NCBI GenBank assembly: GCA_963575745.1
Contig: CAUYUJ010021170.1
Coordinates: 291,801 to 355,800, forward strand
Reading direction: 5' to 3'
DNA from: Prorocentrum cordatum
Taxonomy: Eukaryota; Sar; Dinophyceae; Prorocentrales; Prorocentraceae
DNA length: 64,000 nt
The position numbers and the translations under genes were made by a program. Positions 57,177 through 64,000 of this stretch are shown here, in pieces. The first letter of the stretch is position 1; each line of letters begins with the position of its first letter. The notes below the pieces were generated by a model, which was given only the letters and a program-made list of their open reading frames with translations, was not told the origin of the DNA and ran no database searches.

Positions 57177-59770
57177 GCACCCGGGTAGTCGTTGATCAGG
57201 AGGATAAGCTGGTTGAACAACTCTTCGTATGCCTCACCATATGGATCGTTTGCGAGTCCAGGGATAAGCATACATGGATCGCTTGTTGCCAACGGCATCA
57301 AATTCGGCAACGTGCCACTGGCGCGCGAGGCCATCCATGCACAATGAGCCACCTCCCCTGCGGTCTGAGTCATCGGCGTCGCGAGGCTGAGGTGCCTTTT
57401 CCATTCATTAGTCATTTTCTCACGAAAGTGAAGAGCATCAATAATCGCTGTGGCCTGTGTGTAGGCCTGCGGATCCGTGACTGCTGTCAGGAGAGGAGGT
57501 CTGAATGGATATGGCTGTGATGGTAATGATTGGATCAATGTACAGAAATTGCGATAGCATGCCGCATCGCAAAATTGAGTCGTCATCGCCGCCAGATTGT
57601 GATTATTCTGCTTTGAATGCCAAGCCGTAGGCGTGACTCTGCCGTACGCATCAACCCAGTGGTCTGAGGGAAGTACCGTAATACCACGACTTTGCATAGT
57701 CCTGGTCAGGTCGCCCGTGTGATGGTCGAAGTTAGGGTGTACGCCCCATTGTGCCGCTTTGCCTGGCCCCATGACGGTGGGGCAACGGAAGTATTGCATC
57801 GCGTCGATGAAACGTGACAGATCCACTTTCACGTGTATTGGCATACGCGTCGGGACGCCGTCCTGGCACTCCATCTTCATGAGCTCGCGCACGTTGGTAG
57901 GAGCGCGATCCTGATGGCGACGGATGTCCAACCAGTTCTGACCATGATTAGCGCAAGCAATGTCGTTTGCGCTCCAGACCACCATGGCGTTGACACCCCT
58001 GCTGTAGTGTCTTTGTTTCACGTATGCAGGAAAGGCGTTAGCCCAATAGCCCCATATGACCTCACTCAGTTTACGCCACTCAGTTATGGAATGATTGCCA
58101 TTCATCAGCGACAAGCCTGCCTTGCGAATCCTGGTGATCGTGTTTCGCTGTTCGAGTGTTGACTCGAACTGCGACTCCAGAATAGCTGCGATGCGGTTGT
58201 CCTGCGCCTTGGCAGGGTGCTCGCGGAGTTGTGCCATATCGCAACGGGTGTCGCCACCAGCCCCTGGCAATATAATACAATCCTGGCCAATCGGTGCGTC
58301 GTTTTGTTTGAACCGTTCTTTGTAATTGCCAAAGGAGAATGCCCACATCATGATGTCGTCGCGGATAGATGTCGACAAATGTTCGAGGGTGGCGCCGCCC
58401 ATGTCTTCGTCGCGGCTGAGGCGCGGCATGAAGAGAGGCACGAGGCCAACATTGGAGGCGCTGGCGAGGGCATCTCGCTGCTGTGGGCTGTTGAGCTCGT
58501 CGATGCCGTACCCTGGGTACTTCTTGTGCGGGGCAGACTGGGAACCTTTCTTGGGGTGCATGATCCACGTAGGGTCCGTATACAAATGTGTCCATTTGTA
58601 CGCATGCCCTGACGGGCCGAAAGCGTGGTGAAGGAGAAGTCCCAAGTCCTCCTGTATGATCCCATGCCATCCGCTGTCTGAAAGAAGAGCGGAAACCAGT
58701 CGACCACCACAAAACGCGCTGTATTTTGCCTGTGCCAGCCCGAGCGGATCTATGGCTGCTCCTGGGGTAAGACCAGGGTCCTCCACGGGAGGCGCTTCTC
58801 GGGCGAGCACAGATCCCTCCTCGCATGGCTGCCACTGGCTTTCGTCGTGCTCTGGGAGGATTTTCCAGCCGTCATGGTGATCAGATGGCGTTGCCACCGT
58901 CTTGGGGCTTGAGCCGATTCCCCCAAACCCTCCGCGTGTAGTCTGCCAAGTGCTGAGCTTGCGGCGGAATTTGCTTGTCTGGTGGATATCGGAAAATGCC
59001 CTCATTTCGGTGACGAGATGGTCCTCGACGGTGTGGCCGAGGTGCCCCGCCGTGTCCGATGTCCTGGCCACACCAGGTGGACGCACGGGTAGTTTGATCG
59101 CAGCGCGATCAAGATTCGGAGCGTAGCTGGGGGTGGATAAACCGCTGCTGTACACATCTGGAGGCGCACAAAGTTTTTCCTTGGACACCTGATTTGTAGC
59201 CTGAACGCTCTCTTCAGAATATTGCCCAAGAAATGCACTGCCCACTTTTGACCAGTCGTTGCGCATCATCATCCACTCTGCTTTCCACACCACCGTCGCA
59301 AGTTCCATTGGCGGGCACTTGCGGGGAGATCCAAGGATCACAGCATGCAAGTGCTCATGTAAACCACGAGTGTTCTCTTGGACGGATGTGTTGCGCGTGA
59401 AGAGGCCGGAGATCATGCACATGGCCTTCATGAGTGACATCCACGGTGTAGCCGTGGTCGTACTGTAATCATAGTGGGCGTTGCCGCCGACTCCACCCAT
59501 AGCTTTGCCGATACAACCCGTCACGTCGATGGGCGCAGAGCGGGTAACCTCGACAATGGCGGACTCGTCGGGCGCTCGTAGATCATAATCTGCACTATGA
59601 TCAAAGCGCAGATGATGTACGTAGGCGATGCCATCCTCGGGATCGCGAGGGCGACCCGTCTGAGCGTGGAACGCGAAGCCCACGCGATCGTCGTCCTTGG
59701 CGTTCGGGTCGTAGTTGGCGTCGCAGGCGATGGCCCAGCCGTTGAGGTGGAGCGGCGACGCCTGGTCCAT
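57128..59770 (-). CDS. Element 2 ORF A, large protein of unknown function
   Basis: I take the ATG at 59770 (MDQASPLHLNGWAIACDANYD) as start; the frame is open further up to 60319, but that part is low-quality coding. About 880 residues, mostly well-balanced composition, suggesting a real folded protein. Notable segments are GIAYVHHLRFDHSADYDLRA, LLSDSGWHGIIQEDLGLLLH, CIILPGAGGDTRCDMAQL and NAMVVWSANDIACANHGQNW. The last two recall the G..GD and (v)vxWsxND strands of SGNH hydrolases, but no catalytic set can be proved. Position just after RNase H and before the Tpt1 ORF is unlike standard copia elements. Confidence 0.55.
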   Translation of the reverse strand: MDQASPLHLNGWAIACDANYDPNAKDDDRVGFAFHAQTGRPRDPEDGIAYVHHLRFDHSADYDLRAPDESAIVEVTRSAPIDVTGCIGKAMGGVGGNAHYDYSTTTATPWMSLMKAMCMISGLFTRNTSVQENTRGLHEHLHAVILGSPRKCPPMELATVVWKAEWMMMRNDWSKVGSAFLGQYSEESVQATNQVSKEKLCAPPDVYSSGLSTPSYAPNLDRAAIKLPVRPPGVARTSDTAGHLGHTVEDHLVTEMRAFSDIHQTSKFRRKLSTWQTTRGGFGGIGSSPKTVATPSDHHDGWKILPEHDESQWQPCEEGSVLAREAPPVEDPGLTPGAAIDPLGLAQAKYSAFCGGRLVSALLSDSGWHGIIQEDLGLLLHHAFGPSGHAYKWTHLYTDPTWIMHPKKGSQSAPHKKYPGYGIDELNSPQQRDALASASNVGLVPLFMPRLSRDEDMGGATLEHLSTSIRDDIMMWAFSFGNYKERFKQNDAPIGQDCIILPGAGGDTRCDMAQLREHPAKAQDNRIAAILESQFESTLEQRNTITRIRKAGLSLMNGNHSITEWRKLSEVIWGYWANAFPAYVKQRHYSRGVNAMVVWSANDIACANHGQNWLDIRRHQDRAPTNVRELMKMECQDGVPTRMPIHVKVDLSRFIDAMQYFRCPTVMGPGKAAQWGVHPNFDHHTGDLTRTMQSRGITVLPSDHWVDAYGRVTPTAWHSKQNNHNLAAMTTQFCDAACYRNFCTLIQSLPSQPYPFRPPLLTAVTDPQAYTQATAIIDALHFREKMTNEWKRHLSLATPMTQTAGEVAHCAWMASRASGTLPNLMPLATSDPCMLIPGLANDPYGEAYEELFNQLILLINDYPGAWASWESDERNSFTPT

Positions 59771-60269
59771 CTCGGGAATGGGGGGATCGGGCTTAGAACC
59801 GATCTCTCGTGATTGAGTCTCGCGCACAACGAGCAAGATGCCGGTGAGCTTCGTCGCTCGAATGGTAAAAAAGCTGCGGCGCGATCGTATCATAAGTGTC
59901 CTAGACCTCTCTGTACCATGCGATGGCGGGGAAGGATGACGAGGGTGTCTACCGTGCGGCGAGCGAGCCCTCGCTCGGGGCGTTCGCGAATCGGTAGTCG
60001 CCGCAGGAACGCCTATATGGTACATGCATGCACTTATTCCCTCGTGATTGGCTTGTCCAACACACAAGAATCCGCATTCTGACCCTGTCTCGCCCCATTT
60101 TTCTTTGTCGGTAAGTAATGTCTTACATGTTTCCGGACATCCATCCACTTTTGGAGGTTCTGCGACATGAGGTAAACCATCGGGCCTCTGAGGCCCTCGT
60201 AGCGGTCGCCTTGGATCCTTTGGACCACACTGCAACGGGGTAGCAGGGAAAATGAGCGAGTGTTCCAAT

Positions 60270-62159
60270 AGATCCCTCCAGAGGTCTGCTTTCTTTGGCT
60301 CAAAATGTTTAGTCATCATATCTGCAATTTGTTCTTTGTACCCACATACTTGAGCTCGAAATGTTCAAATTGGCATGTCTCACATATCCAATTCAAGTTG
60401 ATACGATGAGTACGATGAAGGTGGCGAAGTGCGGGTGTACGTTCCTTTTGGGCAATCTTGATCACGGCCTGGTTGTCCTCGAGGACGATGAGATGCACTT
60501 TGGGAGAGCTGCTCTCCTGAGCGGGCTCTAGATCCACGCGTAGCACGGTACGCTCTTCTTTTTGGCGGCCAGCGTCGGACATATCGCCGTAGCGGCGCGT
60601 CCCAGGCAGCCCAGGCAAGTAGTCTTCTCGTTGCAGGTGTTGGCAACCTCCACCACGGCCTCCCAGAATGGGAGTAATGGTAATCCCTCCAGTCGTAGCA
60701 CCGGGTCAAGAGCAACGATCTCGGACTCTGTGGATGAGTGCGATACGACCGTTTGATTCTTGCACACGGCGTTGACGGGGAAAAACGCGTTGGGTCCAAC
60801 AAGCGCTACGAAGACGCCAGTAGTGGACTTGGAGGGGGTAATGCAATCGGCGAACGAGGCGTCAGTGAAGAGCATGATGGATAGCTTGTCTGATGAAAGA
60901 TCGCCAATCCATCCGTGTAAAAAATGGGCGCGCGTCGTTTTGATGTAGCATATCAGCCGATGAAGGCGCTTATCACACGTGGTATTCCATTTGGCAATTT
61001 CTCTGGCCAGCATACATACTGGCAGGGGGAAAACAAAAACCAAACGACAGCATCGTGCCAGGTAGAGAATCTTCATCAGTACACTCGCTGCATCCTGGCC
61101 GAGGATACCCTCGTCGGAATAGTCAGACTCGTTCAATGAGGTGTCCTCGATGCCAGGAGTCTCTGCGTCGGGTGGGTCATCGTATGTGACTGTCGTTGAT
61201 TGTGTCGTAGTGGAAGGTCTGTCGACCGACCCAGCTGGGCTGGGTGATCGCGACCGTGCGTTGAGCGCGCTAGTGGGTCTCACGGTCGACCCGGAGGAGC
61301 TAAGCGGTGTGGATCTCGAAGCCCTCGACGAGTCAGACCGTTTACGACGTGACCCTGGCCCATGGGTACGCTGTGAGACGCACTCCAGGTAGCGCTCAAT
61401 ACGTTGATCACTAAAACCAAGCATGTCATGTCGCATTCCACGAACTGGCCTAGCTGTATGATATTCTTTATCACTGTGGGCAGGCAACATAGGTCGAATG
61501 GTAGACATTCTTTTGTCGAAGACGTTCTCGGGGGCGTCGTATGCCTGTTGTCCACAGCCAAGGTATTGAGAGTATGGAGTAGGCGGATCCAAATCAATGC
61601 CGCCTGTGCGGATGCGATCCCAGCCGGCTTGTAGGTTGATGGCTGGTCCTGCCAGTTTGAAGTCGTCCACGCATGCTGATAGTATCAATCCCAGTTTGTT
61701 GTGTCTCCACACGCATTCCCAGCCTGGGATAGGCTCAAATCCAACACTTTCCAGACACGCGCGACACTTTCGTTCCCAAAACACACCTGCGAGAGGGTGT
61801 CCGTATAGTGCCAATTGTAGTCGGCACACGGGATTCTTGCATTTAGACCAAGATGCAGGTTGGCGCCACTTGCGTATGATAATCCAAGTATCGACTGGGT
61901 CGATTCGTCCATCTCCGTATAGCAAGGCCTGCGTATATGCGCCAGGTGCATCGCTCTGCTCGCCCCCATAATTTGGCAATAGCGCGGTGGCGTCACAGAT
62001 CTTGGAAGCTTCAATCTGCGACGCACTGGATGCGGCGTCGGCGAAGATGGCGGCCAAGCCAGTTTCATCTTTGCCAGTGTTGCCCTGAACCACCACTCGG
62101 CCGTTGAACTTACGTAGTTCAGGAGGAAGTTCTCCAGGTTTGACTGAAGATAACTCCAA
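60270..62159 (-). CDS. Element 2 reverse transcriptase and RNase H
   Basis: RT landmarks: SKICDATALLPNYGG, YTQALLYGDG (motif A region), CRLQLALYGHPLAGVFWERK (equal to LYGLkqapr.W) and GLILSACVDDFKLAG (CVDD for YVDD). RNase H follows: IMLFTDASFADCITPSKSTTGVFVALVG (equal to SDADWAGD..RKST.GY), TVVSHSSTESEIVALDPVLR (equal to LSSTEAEY.A) and VLEDNQAVIKIAQKE (equal to DNQ.AI.LA). The chain ends KYVGTKNKLQ and, one frame over, ADMMTKHFEPKK. One frameshift lies near 60545 and another near 60325. A Ser/Arg/Pro-rich segment of about 100 residues is inserted between RT and RNase H. This is clearly copia-type. Confidence 0.85.
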
Positions 62160-62269
62160 GATGTTGAAGAAGTGAACCTTCTTCCCTGTGCGAATCGCCT
62201 GTGATTCAATATCAATTTTTCAGCAACAGTCTCTAACATCCATGTTTGTTTCTTTTCAAGGCGCTCGTA

Positions 62270-62812
62270 TTATTTGCGTAGGGCCTCCTGTGCACGTGGC
62301 TCTGCGGCAACTTCTCGCTTGTTCCAATTTCTGGTAACAAGGGCCGGGCGTGCCCATGGTGAGTCAGTAATATTATCTCTGTGTGCCAGTGTGTATGTAG
62401 GTCCACGTGGCATAGTGGGCACTGCTACCGACGGAGTGAACTTGCGCGTGAGCGGGTTCACGGCCCCGAAGTCGTTCCCCTCACTGTCAATAAGTACCAG
62501 AGCACGTTCGGCCCCAGCAGGCTGCGGTGAGGGTTGGCGGTAGTATAATATTGTAGAAATGTCACGTGGCCCACCAGGTAGCTTGGCATACAGAATTTCT
62601 TTGTTGGTCACGCCCTTGACGTCCTCGTCTCGAATGACAGCACCGCTGTCTGTGTCGTAAGTAATCCGTCGTTCCACGGTGTTCCATGTGGGTCCACCAG
62701 CTGTAGTAGTACGGAATGTTTTGGCTTGTTTGTCCTGTCGGGTCCACACTCGAAGTGCAGCTCGTTCACGCGTTTCGCATTTTGCCGTCTGGTTACATCT
62801 TAGGGAGCTCAT
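62270..62812 (-). CDS. Element 2 fragment homologous to element 1 Pol N-domain
   Basis: The 180-codon frame contains AGGPTWNTVERRITYDTDSGAVIRDEDV and LPGGPRDISTILYYRQPSPQ. These align with element 1 Pol residues 243-300 (GGPKWSEVIRRVTINLDTNAVIQDISV and LPAGVANISTRLYWQPEEP). Here the domain lies between integrase and RT; in element 1 it lies before the methyltransferase-like region and integrase. Function unknown. Frame changes separate it from both neighbours (gaps at 62813-62993 and 62160-62269). Confidence 0.65.
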   Translation of the reverse strand: MSSLRCNQTAKCETRERAALRVWTRQDKQAKTFRTTTAGGPTWNTVERRITYDTDSGAVIRDEDVKGVTNKEILYAKLPGGPRDISTILYYRQPSPQPAGAERALVLIDSEGNDFGAVNPLTRKFTPSVAVPTMPRGPTYTLAHRDNITDSPWARPALVTRNWNKREVAAEPRAQEALRK

Positions 62813-62993
62813 AGAATCGAACCAGGCCGGTCCAAGGCTCGCTCAGCTCTCGGTGGTCTGTGGCGCTAACACCATCCCAAACATCGCGCAAGACACTTGC
62901 TCCCTCGAAGGTAGAAGTCGTCTCGAAGTCTCGTGTCGCATCGAGCTGATCAACTGGTACAGGTATGTTCATAACGTCGTCTGCTGGTATGAA

Positions 62994-64000
62994 CTACTTC
63001 CTGCGCGGAGTGCGGATGTGTCGGATGATGCAATATCCTCGCTGTTCCCAATATTCGGGCTCCGGTGCTGGTGCAGCAACCTCGGAGGCCGATGGGTGAG
63101 TATCAGCGAGGTTGTCGTCCATCGTCATTATAGATGGATCATCCCACTCCTTCGGGCAGGCAAGTGGAAGGTCGGGCATAGATTTGTCGCCCAAAGGGCG
63201 AGAAGTAGATGCCCTGACCTCGTCGTGCGCCTCCGGGTTGTGATGTCGTAGGGTACCGTCTTTCACAAGGAAGGTGAACTTGCCGTCGGGAATGATAATA
63301 TCTTTGACTCTGTGTACGTGACGCAGGTCGCCGTCTGGGCTCTTGGCGCATGTAGCCGTATCCAAGACAAGATAATCACCAGACCAGCGTCCACCTGAGT
63401 GTAAATGGTAACCCATAAATAACCCTTCCCGAATTTTCTCTTTGAGCTTTGCAGTCTCGTTGTTGATCTCGGGATTGAGGCATTTCCAAAAGATCCGCGC
63501 ACCAAATGGAATGCAGTGCCCGGGAAAACTTTCACCAAAACGCATTTCATGAGCTGTCTTGTCAGTATGCTCATCGCTAAGAGCGGCAACGCCCGCGGAT
63601 GGATGCACAAAGTTATGTCCACAGCAGAAGGCTTGCATGGCCTCTTTCCACCATTCGCGTCCCAGACCAGACATGTGCAACATAGCTCTCGCACCGAGGA
63701 TGACCATCTTGACAATGCGCTCGATCAATCCACTTGTCTGTGGATGATGAGGGGTGCTAGCGTCATGTCTCCATCCCAGTTGCCGGCATGCCTTCTGAAG
63801 CTCTCCAGAATTTTCTGCGTATATATACATATATGCTTCACCTCATCGTTTGCGGCGATGAACTGCTGGAAGGATGCCCTTGTAGTAGCTGCGTCTTTAT
63901 GCAATGCTGGGTACGCCATGAAGGTGCAAGTGTATCTGTCCAGTACGACAAGTGCGTACTTGTCACAGTGCTTGTCAGCGGCATCGTCTTTGGCCAAAAC
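62994..64000 (-). CDS. Element 2 integrase, partial at window edge
   Basis: From the window edge: KHCDKYALVVLDRYTCTFMAYPAL (the first catalytic Asp strand, D..S/yt). After a shift near 63810 in an AT-rich run comes YAENSGELQKACRQLGWRHDASTPHHPQTSGLIERIVKMV. The normal SDN is AEN here, so the second catalytic Asp is altered, while HHPQTSGLIER with its Glu is intact. AHEMRFGESFPGHCIPFGARIFW and the GxxxGY-like region (REGLFMGYHLHSGGRWSGDYLVLD) follow. The sequence upstream (zinc HHCC, protease, Gag) is outside the window. Integrase inserts the cDNA into the genome. Confidence 0.82.

Larger units (their letters stand above)
51031..64000 (-). mobile_element. Element 2: giant copia-type retroelement, truncated by the window end
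   Basis: Minus-strand order from the right edge: integrase, a domain shared with element 1 Pol, RT and RNase H, and then at least six more same-strand ORFs down to 52035, one of them Tpt1-like. Copia order (integrase before RT) is clear. The left boundary is uncertain because the 5' LTR lies outside the window, so the 3' LTR cannot be recognised by comparison. Several single-base frameshifts (about 63810, 60320, 53830) show it is older than element 1. It carries none of the GNRA-array hairpins. That all ORFs belong to one element is inference from strand, spacing and overlaps; two elements in tandem is the alternative. Confidence 0.65.

Noticed and set aside
51622-58262. GGTG-GCRA-CACC hairpins in element 2 (51627, 54470, 58248) as a second GNRA family
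   Set aside because: Only 4-bp stems; three such sites in about 12 kb is near chance expectation, unlike the 5-bp array of element 1.
57128-58400. SGNH-hydrolase assignment for ORF A
   Set aside because: Two short similar strands are not enough; no catalytic Ser/His arrangement could be identified, so the ORF is listed as unknown.

Overview
The window comes from a dinoflagellate nuclear genome. The best evidence is four exact or near-exact copies of the 22-nt dinoflagellate trans-spliced leader (SL), all on the minus strand (6230-6251, 22757-22778, 46125-46146, 46673-46694). GC-rich low-complexity DNA, many minisatellites and dinoflagellate-style LINE and Ty1/copia polyproteins agree with this. 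I cannot name the genus. Almost everything recognisable is a retroelement on the minus strand. I see no intact ordinary host gene.

Layout. 823-6251: a decayed LINE with a 5' SL relic, coiled-coil ORF1, endonuclease, reverse transcriptase (RT) and a C-terminal zinc motif, interrupted by a (GA)n array. 8829-24785: a complete, young, giant copia-type LTR element of 15,949 bp, with 253-bp LTRs differing at 6 positions, a 4-bp target duplication and an initiator-tRNA-like primer site. Its minus-strand order is Gag with two membrane segments, zinc-knuckle protein, a large protein with an RNA 2'-phosphotransferase (Tpt1/KptA) domain and a RING finger, protease, then a polyprotein with methyltransferase-like, integrase and RT domains, then RNase H. 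24800-40000: repeats, three minisatellite arrays, a dispersed CTTGGGG-type repeat, a PAS-like fragment and one unrecognised coding fragment. 40900-46146: a second decayed LINE with its own 5' SL relic. 46234-46694: an SL-tagged retro-pseudogene of a secreted protein. 46960-50750: triplet repeats and minisatellites. About 51000-64000: a second giant copia-type element, cut by the window end, with integrase, a domain shared with element 1, RT/RNase H, and then at least six further same-strand ORFs, one of which is again a Tpt1-type protein.

Main discoveries. (1) Element 1 carries 36 copies of a 14-nt hairpin, written on the coding strand as GCNNG-GNRA-CNNGC. The stems are fully complementary apart from one G.U pair. 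The two middle base pairs covary through ten combinations, and the loop is GNRA in 35 of 36. All copies share one orientation; they occur in all three reading phases and in the 3' UTR, and I saw none elsewhere in the window. This looks like selection or propagation of an RNA (or ssDNA) structure, not of a peptide. (2) Two quite different giant retroelements in this window both encode Tpt1-like enzymes, suggesting a retroelement-linked RNA-repair or RNA-end-modification system. (3) Long ORFs are joined by single in-frame UAG/UGA stops or by stop/start overlaps. (4) SL relics at the 5' ends of two LINEs imply that these LINE transcripts were trans-spliced before reverse transcription.
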